A stretch of 64,000 bases of DNA from assembly GCA_036941025.1 (NCBI GenBank), contig JAYMNP010000001.1, positions 1,488,001 through 1,552,000 on the forward strand. The letters run 5' to 3'. Within the stretch, counting starts at the first letter, position 1. Each line of letters begins with the position of its first letter. Positions 24,799 to 34,138 of the stretch are shown one piece after another. The position numbers were made by a program, and so were the translations under genes. The DNA is from Lachnospiraceae bacterium JLR.KK002 (GTDB lineage: Bacteria > Bacillota > Clostridia > Lachnospirales > Lachnospiraceae). Below the pieces are notes generated by a model, which had not been told where the DNA came from, made no database searches, and worked only from the letters and a program-made list of their open reading frames with translations.

Positions 24799-26004
24799 TT
24801 AGTTATTTATAATTTCGGTAATACGCACGCCAAAACTTTCTTCCAGTACTACGACTTCGCCCTTGGCAACGTATTTACCATTTACTAACACATCAATCGG
24901 TTCCCCGGCAATCTTATTCAATTCTATGATAGTTCCCGGAGCAAATTCCAGAATATCATGAATGGACTTGCTGGTTCTTCCAAGTTCCACCGTTACATCC
25001 AGCGGAACATCCATAATCAGTCCAATGTTTTCCTGCTGAGTAATCGGATTGAAATCACCTGCAAAAGCCTGGAACTGAGCAGGCTGTACATTAACCGGCT
25101 GCTGAGCATACATCTGAGACATATCTCCCATCATCGGCATTCCCATCACGGGCTGCCCGCTCATCATCGGCTGTCCCATCATGGGCTGCCCGCCCATCAT
25201 CGGCTGCCCCATCATGGGCTGAGGCGCTGCCACCGGCTGAGGTGCAGGCGCAGGTGCAGGTGCTTCCGGCGCAGGTGCAGGCGCTTCCGCTGAAGTTGAG
25301 GAAGTATCTGCTTCCATTGTCTGCGCCACACCGGAACACATTTCCTTTGCAAAGGAAAATGGATACAGCTGCATAATCTCACTGTTTACCAGATCCCCAA
25401 TTTCCATTTTGAAAGAAATCTTTACAAACCGGCCGGCCAGAAATTCATCAATTTCCTCTCCGTTCAGAGTATCTTTTAAATCTACCAGATCTGCAGACGG
25501 GGGACTGATATCAATCATTTTATTCAGCATGGATGACAGAGATGTGGCAGCGCTTCCCATCATCTGGTTCATAGCCTCGCTGATTGCACTCAGATGCAGT
25601 TCACCAAGCTCACCATCCAGATTTGTGCCGTCTCCTCCCATCATCAAATCCGTGATAATTTTCACGTCATGTTCCTTTAATACCAGAAGATTGCTCCCAT
25701 CCAGTCCCACGGTATAGGCAATTCTGATAAATACACAGGGTCTCTCATAGGCCTCCACGATATCATCCCAGGTAGCAAAGGTAACTACCGGTGTGGAGAT
25801 ATCCACTTTCCTGTTTACAAGAGAAAATAAAGTGGTGGCTGCTGTCCCCATGCTGATATTGGAAATCTCGCCTATGGCGTCAATTTCATCCGGGGTCAGG
25901 TCTTCGAGCCCTTCCGTTCCGGAAACGGCTGCATCCATACCTGCATCATCATTCAACAGAGCACTAATTTCCTCCTGTGATAAAACTCCATCCATTCCAT
26001 CCAT
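24799..26004 (-). CDS. fliY: Flagellar switch protein FliY (CheC-like plus FliN domain)
   Basis: C-ring protein and CheY-P phosphatase of Firmicutes, replacing FliN. N-terminal EEISALL peptide (CheY-P-binding type), a CheC-like domain with two intact phosphatase motifs (DAIGEISN near residue 40 and SAISEAMN near 135), a Pro/Ala-rich then Met/Gln/Gly/Pro-rich linker (about 225-310), and a C-terminal FliN/SpoA domain (PLDVTVELGRTSKSIHDIL). 401 aa. It follows fliM after 4 bp. The Met-rich repeats are unusual; see the repeat at 25127-25220. Confidence 0.96.
   Translation of the reverse strand: MDGMDGVLSQEEISALLNDDAGMDAAVSGTEGLEDLTPDEIDAIGEISNISMGTAATTLFSLVNRKVDISTPVVTFATWDDIVEAYERPCVFIRIAYTVGLDGSNLLVLKEHDVKIITDLMMGGDGTNLDGELGELHLSAISEAMNQMMGSAATSLSSMLNKMIDISPPSADLVDLKDTLNGEEIDEFLAGRFVKISFKMEIGDLVNSEIMQLYPFSFAKEMCSGVAQTMEADTSSTSAEAPAPAPEAPAPAPAPQPVAAPQPMMGQPMMGGQPMMGQPMMSGQPVMGMPMMGDMSQMYAQQPVNVQPAQFQAFAGDFNPITQQENIGLIMDVPLDVTVELGRTSKSIHDILEFAPGTIIELNKIAGEPIDVLVNGKYVAKGEVVVLEESFGVRITEIINN
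25127..25220 (-). repeat. In-frame tandem repeats encoding MGQPM units in FliY
   Basis: About six imperfect 15- or 18-bp units (CATCATGGGCTGCCC-like on the plus strand) encode MGQPM, MGGQPM and MSGQPV units in the FliY linker. All are multiples of three, so copy-number change would alter linker length without frameshift. Confidence 0.75.
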
Positions 26005-26008
26005 AATC

Positions 26009-26989
26009 TCACTGCTCCTCTCTGATTACTGATGTAACTCTTACTGCATACTGTTCCCCAGATGCACCAGGCAAAGCAGTAAATTTTTTAATATTTCCAA
26101 CATATACATCCAATTCATCTTCCACTTTCCGGTCCAGACGGATAATATCGCCCACCTGAAGATTGATGAAATCACTTACTGAAATAGCGCTCTTTCCCAG
26201 AACTGCTTTCACCGGCATGGGCGCTTTGGAAATAATGGACTCAATAACCTCCGTATATTCCTGTTCGCCGCGGGCCTGCATGGTGGAAAACCAGAATTTG
26301 GTATTCAGCTTATCCATCACGTCTTCCAGCGTCATATAGGGAAGACAGACATTCATCAGACCTTCCACATCTCCGATTTTCATATTAATTGTGATAATCG
26401 CAATCATTTCACTGGGAGAAATAAACTGTGCAAACTGGGAGTTCGTCTCGATTCGCTCCAGCCTTGGATGTATCTCCAGCACATTTTCCCAGGGCTCCCG
26501 GAGAAGATTGATACACACATTCATAATACGCTCAATAATCAGCAACTCAATTTCTGAAAAATCACGGCTGCGTTCCAGAGGAACTCCCATACCGCCCAGC
26601 ATTCGGTCTACCATGGCATATCCCAGATTGGAAGCCAGATCTATAATAATGCTGCCCGGCATCGGTGCAAAATTCACAATCCCCAAAAGTACCGGATTGG
26701 ACATGGAATTTGAAAATTCCGAATAGGTAACTGCCTCCGAATTCATAACTTCCACCTGAATATTTTTTCTCAGATATGCCGGAAGATTTGTAGAAAGCAG
26801 TCTTCCATAATGTTCGAATATAATCTCCATCGTTCTGAGATGTTCCTTGGAGAATTTCGCAGGCCTTGCAAAGTCATAATCCTTTACCTGCTTTTCCCCG
26901 GTATCCTTAATCTCATCTGCGTCCAGCTCACCGTTGCTCAAAGCACTCAGCAGACTGTCTATCTCATTTTGGGATAAGACCTCGCCCAT
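26009..26989 (-). CDS. fliM: Flagellar motor switch protein FliM
   Basis: C-ring protein that binds CheY-P and sets rotation direction. The N-terminal SQNEIDSLLSAL (residues 5-16) is the CheY-P binding peptide; a CheC-like middle domain follows, and a C-terminal SpoA domain (ISVSDFINLQVGDIIRLDRKV). 326 aa from the ATG at 26989, with AGGTGG 9 nt upstream; the GTG at 26995 adds two residues and is less likely. Confidence 0.97.
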   Translation of the reverse strand: MGEVLSQNEIDSLLSALSNGELDADEIKDTGEKQVKDYDFARPAKFSKEHLRTMEIIFEHYGRLLSTNLPAYLRKNIQVEVMNSEAVTYSEFSNSMSNPVLLGIVNFAPMPGSIIIDLASNLGYAMVDRMLGGMGVPLERSRDFSEIELLIIERIMNVCINLLREPWENVLEIHPRLERIETNSQFAQFISPSEMIAIITINMKIGDVEGLMNVCLPYMTLEDVMDKLNTKFWFSTMQARGEQEYTEVIESIISKAPMPVKAVLGKSAISVSDFINLQVGDIIRLDRKVEDELDVYVGNIKKFTALPGASGEQYAVRVTSVIREEQ

Positions 26990-27051
26990 CCTCACTCACC
27001 ACCTGACATTTATACTGCAATTTTAATCTTTCACCGCTGATCCATACTGTC

Positions 27052-27573
27052 TTATTCATAATTATAGGTCGGGAATGCCACACTTACAATAAAGTCAGAT
27101 TCGTACAGTCTGCGCAGGCGGCTCAGAATCTCATCCTGTACCGCTGCCTGATTTTCCCTCAGGTCATCTATGGTATGACCGGCTACAATTTTATTCACTT
27201 CACTCTTAATAATGTCTTCCTGTGCAATCACACCTTCTTTGACATACTTCTCATATCCGTCATTTTTCGTATCCAGAACAAGGGCCACGGAAATCACCGC
27301 ATGGTGCTCCTCTCCGCTGTCATCCTTCTTCAGATTGATGGTAAGATTTGCCCCCTCGGAAACTTTGATGGTATCGCACTGCTCCATGGGTATGTAAAGG
27401 GAGGAATTATCTTTGCCGCCCTCCAGCTCCAGATCAATGGCGGAACACACCTTGGTAATGAGCTCATTTGCTTTCTTTGACTGAGGCACAACGGAAATCA
27501 TCAGGATTGCTGTTAAAATCAGATTCGCAACTACCAGTGCCAGAATTAAAACACTCATTAAATTCTTCTTCAT
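27052..27573 (-). CDS. fliL: Flagellar basal body-associated protein FliL
   Basis: Single-pass inner-membrane protein next to the stator that supports motor output. One transmembrane helix (residues about 6-28) followed by an extracytoplasmic FliL domain ending in the motif region IVSVAFPTYNYE. 173 aa. SD AAAGGA upstream. Lies between motB and fliM. Confidence 0.88.
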   Translation of the reverse strand: MKKNLMSVLILALVVANLILTAILMISVVPQSKKANELITKVCSAIDLELEGGKDNSSLYIPMEQCDTIKVSEGANLTINLKKDDSGEEHHAVISVALVLDTKNDGYEKYVKEGVIAQEDIIKSEVNKIVAGHTIDDLRENQAAVQDEILSRLRRLYESDFIVSVAFPTYNYE

Positions 27574-27588
27574 TGCTGTCTTTCCTTT

Positions 27589-28416
27589 CTAATTTGAATT
27601 ATACGAATTGTATATCTTTATCTCTACCCTTCGGTTCCTTGCCCGTCCCTCAGGTGTTGCATTATCCGCCACGGGACTGTATTCCCCGCATCCGGTGGCA
27701 TTGATTTTTCCTGCCTCAAGCGCAGTCTTACCCAATACATAATCTTTCACTGCAAATGCACGGTATGCAGACAACACATCATTATTCTCATACTTCTCAT
27801 TACTTATGGGCACATTATCCGTATGCCCTTCTATATCAATCAGACTACTGTCATAACTTTCCAATATCAGTGATAGTTTATCCACCAGCGGCAGAGCATC
27901 TTCTCTGATCTGAGACTGCCCGGAATCAAACAGCAACGCTCCGTTCAGGGTAATACGCACAAACTGGGCATTGGAATCAATTTCCATCTGACCGGCAACT
28001 CCCTGTTCTTCCGCCATCTGCTCAATCTGTTCCGCCATCTCTTCCGACTCTTTCAGTCCGGCTTCCGCCATCTCTTCCTTCAAAGCCTGTTCCGGATCCT
28101 TTTCTTCTTCCTCGTTGTCTTCCCCATCTTCTTTGCTGGCTGAATTGGCAGCTTCCTTATAATACTGATCCAGCAGCTGAAGCTGATTGACACCGGCCGC
28201 CACCATCTGGCCATCGCCTATGGAGGAACCTCCCTGAGGCAGAATACTGAAACTGTGCTCCAGAGACTGCACCAACGCTTCAAATTTATCCACATCCACA
28301 GAGGACATGGAGAACAACAACACGAAAAAGCACAGCAAAAGATTCATCAGATCTGCGAAGGTATTCATCCAGTTGGCAGCTCCTCCGCCGGAATCCTTTT
28401 TCTTCTTCTTTGCCAT
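27589..28416 (-). CDS. motB: Flagellar stator protein MotB
   Basis: Anchors the stator to peptidoglycan and forms the ion channel with MotA. A basic N-terminus, one transmembrane helix with the channel aspartate in NTFADLMNLLLCFF (residues about 18-31), an acidic linker (about 95-145), then a C-terminal OmpA-like peptidoglycan-binding domain (IEGHTDNVPISNEKYENNDVL). 275 aa. The ATG overlaps the motA stop by one base. Confidence 0.97.
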   Translation of the reverse strand: MAKKKKKDSGGGAANWMNTFADLMNLLLCFFVLLFSMSSVDVDKFEALVQSLEHSFSILPQGGSSIGDGQMVAAGVNQLQLLDQYYKEAANSASKEDGEDNEEEEKDPEQALKEEMAEAGLKESEEMAEQIEQMAEEQGVAGQMEIDSNAQFVRITLNGALLFDSGQSQIREDALPLVDKLSLILESYDSSLIDIEGHTDNVPISNEKYENNDVLSAYRAFAVKDYVLGKTALEAGKINATGCGEYSPVADNATPEGRARNRRVEIKIYNSYNSN

Positions 28417-29213
28417 TATTCTTCACCTCCGCCCTGCTCCGTCATGCCTTCACGCATTTTCGGGGACAGGAAGGATTTTAATTTTTCCTCAATTACACGG
28501 GGGTTCTCGCCCGCCTGAATTGACAAAAGCCCTTCCACGGTAATTTCCTTTATTCGAATTTCTTCATCATTATTAACTTTCAGTTTCGCCGCTGTAGGGT
28601 TACAGAGCCAGTTGGCAATCAGAGAACCATACAGTGTGGTAACCAAAGCAACCGCCATACTGGGTCCGATGGAAGACGGGTCGCTCAGCTTTGCAAGCAT
28701 GTTAATCAAACCGATCAGGGTACCAATCATACCCCAGGCAGGTCCAAGACCTTCCCATGTCTTCCAGAAATTAATATTCACATTATGACGTTCTTCCACA
28801 CTGACCAGATCCGCTTCCATAATGCCTCGTACCAGTTCCGGGTCCGTACCGTCAACCACCAGCATAACACCCTTTTTCAGAAATTCGTCTTCAATGCCGT
28901 TGGCTGCTTCTTCCAGTGCCAGAAGTCCTTCTTTTCTTGCTATGTTTGATAAATCAATAATATTCTTAATTACTTCGCTTACATCCGATTTGGTATCCTT
29001 AAATGTCAGAGTAATGGATTTTAACCCGTTGATAAAATCCGGAAGTTTGTGAGCAGCCAGCGTACCCGCCAGCGAACCTCCGATGGTAATGATAACGGAA
29101 GGCACATCCCAGAAGTCTCTGAGGAGGTCACCTCCACCCTGTATAACTCCAAACACAAACAACACAATTCCAAGTATAATACCCAATAAAGACGCTATAT
29201 CCAATTTAGCCAC
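28416..29213 (-). CDS. motA: Flagellar stator protein MotA
   Basis: Five-subunit ring of the stator that drives rotor rotation. Four transmembrane segments and the MotA/TolQ-type SVEERHNVNINFWKTWEGLGPAWGMIGTLIGLI region; cytoplasmic loop between helices 2 and 3. 265 aa. It starts with GTG at 29213; the binding site is weak. Coupled to motB by a 1-bp overlap. Confidence 0.96.
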   Translation of the reverse strand: MAKLDIASLLGIILGIVLFVFGVIQGGGDLLRDFWDVPSVIITIGGSLAGTLAAHKLPDFINGLKSITLTFKDTKSDVSEVIKNIIDLSNIARKEGLLALEEAANGIEDEFLKKGVMLVVDGTDPELVRGIMEADLVSVEERHNVNINFWKTWEGLGPAWGMIGTLIGLINMLAKLSDPSSIGPSMAVALVTTLYGSLIANWLCNPTAAKLKVNNDEEIRIKEITVEGLLSIQAGENPRVIEEKLKSFLSPKMREGMTEQGGGEE

Positions 29214-29272
29214 CTGCCCTTTTCATCCATGAAATATATTCTATCCGTAATTTCACCTGTCTGTTCTACAGG

Positions 29273-29482
29273 CTATTCTTTTGCCAACCAGGGAAGACCC
29301 GTTGTCATAATTTCTCTCTTGTATAATATTACTAAATTTTTTACTTCTTGTCTACTTTCTTTTACAATTAATTTCTTCCCTGTCACAAAAGAAAGGACAG
29401 TATCCGGTGTTTCCTCCACGCTTTCTATCAGTTCCGCATTGATCAGAATGGTACTTCCGTTCAGTTTCGTCACTTCTATCAT
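29273..29482 (-). CDS. flbD: FlbD/SwrD family protein
   Basis: A 69-aa protein opening IEVTKLNGSTILINAELIESVEETPDTVLSF, the FlbD family signature. In Bacillus the homologue SwrD raises motor torque; the mechanism is unknown. It is invariably next to flgE and motAB in Firmicutes, as here. SD AGGTGAGG. Confidence 0.92.
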   Translation of the reverse strand: MIEVTKLNGSTILINAELIESVEETPDTVLSFVTGKKLIVKESRQEVKNLVILYKREIMTTGLPWLAKE

Positions 29483-29516
29483 GGAGCCTCACCTGCCTTT
29501 CACCGATTCATTATAT

Positions 29517-29542
29517 GGGGGAACCATGAAACACAGTTCCCC
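29517..29542 (-). promoter_or_regulatory. Hairpin between flgE and flbD
   Basis: GGGGAAC (29518-29524) pairs with GTTCCCC (29536-29542) around an 11-nt loop. No T-tract follows on the minus strand. Probably an RNA stability or processing stem separating the highly expressed hook gene from motAB. Confidence 0.45.
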
Positions 29543-29565
29543 GTCATATTTATTTTATAAGTTTA

Positions 29566-31194
29566 TTATCGTTTCAGATTCACCAGTTCTTCCAGCAGCG
29601 TATCAGAAGTTGTGATAATTCTGGAGTTCGCCTGGAAACCTCTCTGGGTGGTAATCATTTCCGTAAACTCTGTGGAAAGGTCCACATTGGACATTTCCAG
29701 AACACCGCTGGTCATCTTGCCGCCGTCTGCGGTAATATCCTGACCGATTCCGTCAAACTCACCGGAGTTCAGAGTGGTCCGGTAGCAGTTGTCACCCAGT
29801 TTCTCCAGTCCGGAGGGGTTAGCAAAGGTTGCCACTGCAATCTGTCCCAGCAGAGTGGTATTGCCATTATCATATGTACCGAAAATTCTTCCGTCCTCCT
29901 GTACCTGCAGTCCGGTCAGTGCTCCCAGCTTCCTGCCTGTTCCGTCAATTCCCTTTTCATCCCCTTTGAGCATATCCAGCGTACAGTTATTTCCGTTCTC
30001 ATAACAGGTGGAAGTACTGAAATCCACATTGATGTTCTGGAACTGAGTACCAATCGTTGCCAGGTTAATTCCTACGGTAGAATTCCCGGCATTTCCAATA
30101 TAGTTAAAAGTTCCGGGATTCAGACCGTTTTCATTGTAATCCAGCACGTATCCATTGATGGTATCCTGGTATTCAAACACGCCGGAACCTCCCACCTGAG
30201 TAAATGTTCCGTTGAAATTTGTCAGAGCATCTCCTGTGATACCGAATACATCCGTAACGGAATAGGATACGGAACCGTCTGCGCTTTCATATAATTTCTG
30301 CCCGTCTCTCTCTGCATACTGAAGCGTAACACCATTTTTATCTACTATGGTACCATTCTCGTTCCTGAACTCTGCCGCCATCTTATATTTTCTTGTAATC
30401 TGCTGGGGAGTTTCCGGGCCGAAAATTCTTCTTCTTGCCTCTGTCATATCTATATTCTGATTTGCAGCATATTCATTCAGAATGGAACGTCCGGTAGAAT
30501 CTGTAATGTCTGTCAGCTCTACGGAATAGTTTTTCTCATCCCCATTGATGGTTTTTACTGCAAATTTCGCATTATAGCTGTAACCCAGCCCATCATAGAA
30601 ATTCAGACTCAGCACATAACCGTCACCGGAGTTTACCTGTTTGTTATTGGTATCCAGAACGCCGCTGACTGTTGCCAGGGTAGTTGCCTCAGGCGGAGAA
30701 GTCTGATTCTTCTCGTTCATAATATTCAGTACGGAAACCGTATCTTTCCGGATATCCCCTGTCTGAGGGTCTACCTGCCATCCCATTACGTTATAACCAT
30801 TGGCTTTGGTGGCAAGGTTGCCGGCTCCGTCAATATAAAATGCTCCGGCTTTGGTAAACAGGTTTTCCGTACCGTTATTTACAATAAAGAAACTGTCTCC
30901 GGTGATTCTCAGATCCCAGCCATCTCCGGTGGTCTGAGTTGCTCCCGGAGAGGTAATATTGATGGATGTGGAACCGGTGGTTACACCAAGACCGATCTGC
31001 TTGGCATTGACACCGCCCTTGGTAGCAGTCGCACCGGATGCACCGGACATGTTCTGATACATGATTTCACTGAATGCAGTGCTGGATGACTTAAATGCAA
31101 CAGTGTTTACGTTTGCAATATTATTACCAATTACGTCCATCTTGGTCTGGTGTGTCTTTAACCCTGACACTCCAGAATACAATGCTCTCATCAT
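29566..31194 (-). CDS. flgE: Flagellar hook protein FlgE
   Basis: Subunit of the hook. N-terminal rod-type motif MRALYSGVSGLKTHQTKMDVIGNNIANVNT split across residues 2-32, a large variable surface region, and C-terminal DLSTEFTEMITTQRGFQANSRIITTSDTLLEELVNLKR type motif. 542 aa, in the normal range. The first ATG at 31194 has AGGAGGT 9 nt upstream. No signal peptide: exported by the flagellar system. Confidence 0.97.
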   Translation of the reverse strand: MMRALYSGVSGLKTHQTKMDVIGNNIANVNTVAFKSSSTAFSEIMYQNMSGASGATATKGGVNAKQIGLGVTTGSTSINITSPGATQTTGDGWDLRITGDSFFIVNNGTENLFTKAGAFYIDGAGNLATKANGYNVMGWQVDPQTGDIRKDTVSVLNIMNEKNQTSPPEATTLATVSGVLDTNNKQVNSGDGYVLSLNFYDGLGYSYNAKFAVKTINGDEKNYSVELTDITDSTGRSILNEYAANQNIDMTEARRRIFGPETPQQITRKYKMAAEFRNENGTIVDKNGVTLQYAERDGQKLYESADGSVSYSVTDVFGITGDALTNFNGTFTQVGGSGVFEYQDTINGYVLDYNENGLNPGTFNYIGNAGNSTVGINLATIGTQFQNINVDFSTSTCYENGNNCTLDMLKGDEKGIDGTGRKLGALTGLQVQEDGRIFGTYDNGNTTLLGQIAVATFANPSGLEKLGDNCYRTTLNSGEFDGIGQDITADGGKMTSGVLEMSNVDLSTEFTEMITTQRGFQANSRIITTSDTLLEELVNLKR

Positions 31195-31309
31195 AACGAA
31201 ATGACCTCCTGATTCTTATTGGATGCAGTTATCCTGCATTCACAGAATAACCGCTGCCGCATGACCCCTTCTGTCATTCCAGGGTCTTCTGCCTCCTTCA
31301 TGGGTCCGG

Positions 31310-31708
31310 CTAGATAATTACGGCTCCGTCAATGTTAGTATATACATTTTCGTCAGACTCTGTATGGTCCATTGCTGTAACCACAGTTTTATTGGGCACA
31401 TTTACAATAAACGAATAGGAGTCAACGATAACAAGGGACTCTTTCATTCCCTTCGCTTCTGCTTTTTCCGCTGCTGTTTCCAGACGTTCCTTCTGCTCTG
31501 TGGAAAGTTCTATGTTCCTGCTCTGCAGACGCATGGAAGCATGCTTGGAAAACTTCAGCACAGAACTTTCGTCCACAAACTGTTTCTGCTTTAAAATATC
31601 ATCAAAGGAAAGTTCTCCTTCAGCAGCAACTGTGTTCTGACTGTTCTGTTTCAGATACTGATCTGTAATCTGTTCAATGGAAGAGAATTGATTTGAAATT
31701 TTATTCAT
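31310..31708 (-). CDS. Flagellar operon protein, TIGR02530 family
   Basis: A 132-aa cytoplasmic protein with the KFSKHASMRLQSRNIELS motif (about residues 53-70) typical of TIGR02530, a family always found between flgD and flgE in Firmicutes. Function unproven; a role in hook assembly is assumed from position. The ATG at 31708 has GGAGAG upstream; an earlier start at 31765 would reach almost to the flgD stop and lacks a site. Confidence 0.9.
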   Translation of the reverse strand: MNKISNQFSSIEQITDQYLKQNSQNTVAAEGELSFDDILKQKQFVDESSVLKFSKHASMRLQSRNIELSTEQKERLETAAEKAEAKGMKESLVIVDSYSFIVNVPNKTVVTAMDHTESDENVYTNIDGAVII

Positions 31709-31770
31709 GATATCTCTCCGTTCTTCAGCTTCCCTGCTGTCCTCTGATTCACTCAGAGGCGCCATCCCTG

Positions 31771-32520
31771 TTAACTGGTAGTTCCGGTTCCTTCCGTACT
31801 TCCTGTTCCCTCTGTTCCTTCTGTGGAACCGCTGTCATCCTTATCGCCTGAACCATCGGGCTTGTCAGGCTCCGGCGGGCTGATCTCATTCATTTTTGCC
31901 ACTAACGCCTTAAACTTATTGTATGCATCTTTGCAATATTTTTCAATATAATTCTGCTGGTAAGCGGTAAGACTGTTATACGCGGCTGTGATTGCAGCCA
32001 GTTTTTCCTTATCCGCAACAGATAATTTGCTGACATCCGGCATGGTAGCCAGCGCTTTTTCAAAATCTTCCCCTATCAGGGTTGCTTCCATATATTCATC
32101 ATCCACAACCGTGTCAAGGTCGTCAAGATTATACCAGGAACCGTCAATGGACAGATAGGTCTTACTGCCTTCTCTGCGGACCTGTTCCACTCTTCCGGAT
32201 ATATAATTTGTAACTCCGCTGGTCTCCACTCCCATAATTACGGTTTTTCCAACCAGCCCTGTTGCCTGTGATGCCTCCAGAGAAGCACGCATATTCTGCA
32301 TTTCTTCCAGAGAGGAGAATGTCGCAAGCTGGGAAATGTATTCTGTGTTAGAAGTGGGTTCCAGGGGATCCTGATACTTCATCTGGGCTACCAGGAGCTG
32401 TAAAAATGCTTCTTTTCCCAATGATCCGCCGCTTCTCTCTTTTTTGGCTTCTTCCGCTTCTTTTGTGGGATCATAACCATTTACAATTTCACCGTTTTTA
32501 ACCGGTACTGTAACTGCCAT
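31771..32520 (-). CDS. flgD: Flagellar hook capping protein FlgD, with C-terminal extension
   Basis: Scaffold for hook polymerisation. Residues 32-95 hold the conserved FlgD core (LGKEAFLQLLVAQMKYQDPLEP), then a short beta region (to about 145). Residues about 163-212 form a helical module (KEKLAAITAAYNSLTAYQQNYI) of a type I associate with Gram-positive surface proteins, followed by an acidic Gly/Thr/Ser-rich tail (213-249). Start at ATG 32520 with AGGAG at 7 nt; 249 aa, longer than short Bacillus FlgD. Confidence 0.95.
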   Translation of the reverse strand: MAVTVPVKNGEIVNGYDPTKEAEEAKKERSGGSLGKEAFLQLLVAQMKYQDPLEPTSNTEYISQLATFSSLEEMQNMRASLEASQATGLVGKTVIMGVETSGVTNYISGRVEQVRREGSKTYLSIDGSWYNLDDLDTVVDDEYMEATLIGEDFEKALATMPDVSKLSVADKEKLAAITAAYNSLTAYQQNYIEKYCKDAYNKFKALVAKMNEISPPEPDKPDGSGDKDDSGSTEGTEGTGSTEGTGTTS

Positions 32521-32575
32521 AAAATCTCTCCTTTCTTTTTTTTGTTTCACTACACTGTCAGGCCTGTGATGTATC

Positions 32576-34081
32576 CTATGCTGTCAGATCCACACTGTTC
32601 CCCTGATCCGTCATGATTTTTGCCACCAGGTCTTCTTCCTCTGTCATTGCTCCTTCCAGATCCTCCGGACTGTTCAGGTTGATATTCCTTCTGGAAGATT
32701 TCCGTGCATTTTCCTCCTGCTGCTCCTGTGCGGGGCTTTGCTGGTTCTGTTCCAGATTACGCTCAAATTCATGGCTTGCAATGGTCACTTCAATAGCTTC
32801 CACTTTAATGCCCTGCTGGTTCATATTTTCTTTCAGCACTGCAACCTGGCTTTCCAGCGCTTCTCTTACCGCTTCATTCTGAGCCGCAAGCTGAGCGGTG
32901 ATTACGCCTTCTCTGGAAACAACCTGCAGATACACTTTTCCCAGATTGGCCGGATTCAGCTGCATTTCTATGGAAGATTCCGCCTGGCTGACCATAACTC
33001 TGGTCATCTGGCTGACCTGACGCATAATGTCCTCCACATTAATTCTGGTCTGAACTACGGTCTGGGTAACTTCCACTGTCTGGCCCTGATTCACGGTCTG
33101 AGTCGTGGTCTGGTAAGTAATATGGCTCTTTCCGGATTCTGCTTTCTCTGTGTCTTTCCCGTCCTGGGTCATTTCCGAAAGGGATTTTTCCGGACTCTTT
33201 TCCGCATTCCCTTCCCCGGATTCCTCCTGAGTCTGAGCAGTTACTGCTCCGGTTTCTTCTGTGGTGCGGCTGTCTGCGGCCGGCTCATTTCCTGCCTGTT
33301 CTTTTCCATCCGGATTCTGTACTTTCTGCTCCTGGGCTGCTTCCTGAGATATGGTTCGAATTACGTCTGCATTCTGTTCTGACTGCTCCGGAACTGTTCC
33401 CGTCAAATCACCGTCCGGCTCTGCTGCTTCCGATTCCGGCATCTGCACAGTCAGTTCTTCTTCCGGGCTGACATTTTCCATAGCCTCCATCTGTTCCATA
33501 AGCTGCGCCATGTCTTCCGGCGTGAGATTTAACTGTACCGGCAGTTTCTGAAACAGTTCTTCCATATCTCCCATAAGCTGCTGAAAATTCTCATCGAGCA
33601 GCAATGCTCCGGGATCTTCCATACCCGTCAGTTTCATGGTCAGAGCTGCAAGCTGCGCGGGGTCCGCCAGATCAAATACCGTCATACCCAGAGCCTCCAT
33701 GGCTTCTCTGACTTCTTCCTCCGTAACTCCCAGTTCTTCTGCCACCGTCTCTGTTACTTTTTCCTCAAAAGCCGACAGTTTCTCCTGGGCATCTCCAGGC
33801 AGTTTGCTCTGAATATCAGAAGTATTCCCCTTAACAGAATTATCTCTGTATCCGGCTGCGGCAGTCTCTTTTACAAAAGCTGTCTGATTGGACAGTTCTG
33901 CTCTGGGGGGCTGAATCGCATTTTCCTTCCATGGGGAAAGGTTCTGCTGATTCCCGCCTGCCGTCTGGCTTAACAGTGCGCCAAACACAGGGTCATTTCC
34001 CTGCTGTGAAGTTTTTCTGGTGCTCATCAGCTCCGAATTCCTCATCAGGGCTGCAAGCTGTGATACTTTACTGCTGGTCAT
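32576..34081 (-). CDS. fliK: Flagellar hook-length control protein FliK
   Basis: Secreted ruler that ends hook growth by switching FlhB. Long low-complexity N-terminal and middle part rich in Glu/Gln/Thr (to about residue 350) and a C-terminal Flg_hook domain (IEMQLNPANLGKVYLQV, about 368-435). 501 aa. SD GGAGGAGG. Lies between motE and flgD as in many Firmicutes. Confidence 0.94.
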   Translation of the reverse strand: MTSSKVSQLAALMRNSELMSTRKTSQQGNDPVFGALLSQTAGGNQQNLSPWKENAIQPPRAELSNQTAFVKETAAAGYRDNSVKGNTSDIQSKLPGDAQEKLSAFEEKVTETVAEELGVTEEEVREAMEALGMTVFDLADPAQLAALTMKLTGMEDPGALLLDENFQQLMGDMEELFQKLPVQLNLTPEDMAQLMEQMEAMENVSPEEELTVQMPESEAAEPDGDLTGTVPEQSEQNADVIRTISQEAAQEQKVQNPDGKEQAGNEPAADSRTTEETGAVTAQTQEESGEGNAEKSPEKSLSEMTQDGKDTEKAESGKSHITYQTTTQTVNQGQTVEVTQTVVQTRINVEDIMRQVSQMTRVMVSQAESSIEMQLNPANLGKVYLQVVSREGVITAQLAAQNEAVREALESQVAVLKENMNQQGIKVEAIEVTIASHEFERNLEQNQQSPAQEQQEENARKSSRRNINLNSPEDLEGAMTEEEDLVAKIMTDQGNSVDLTA

Positions 34082-34119
34082 ATTCCTCCTCCTTTCTGTT
34101 AAAATTATATGAAATCATG

Positions 34120-34138
34120 GATATCGCCGGGCGATATC
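34120..34138. repeat. Perfect palindrome at the motE/fliK junction
   Basis: GATATCGCC, one base, GGCGATATC. It overlaps the motE stop codon and lies about 40 bp upstream of fliK's coding start in the complementary sense of the transcript order (motE end to fliK is read across 34137-34081). It can form a 7-bp stem with a 5-nt loop in RNA, or be a protein-binding dyad. Confidence 0.4.

Noticed and set aside
25127..25220. Regular repeats considered as a CRISPR array
   Set aside because: Units of 15-18 bp are contiguous with no spacers and lie inside fliY in frame.
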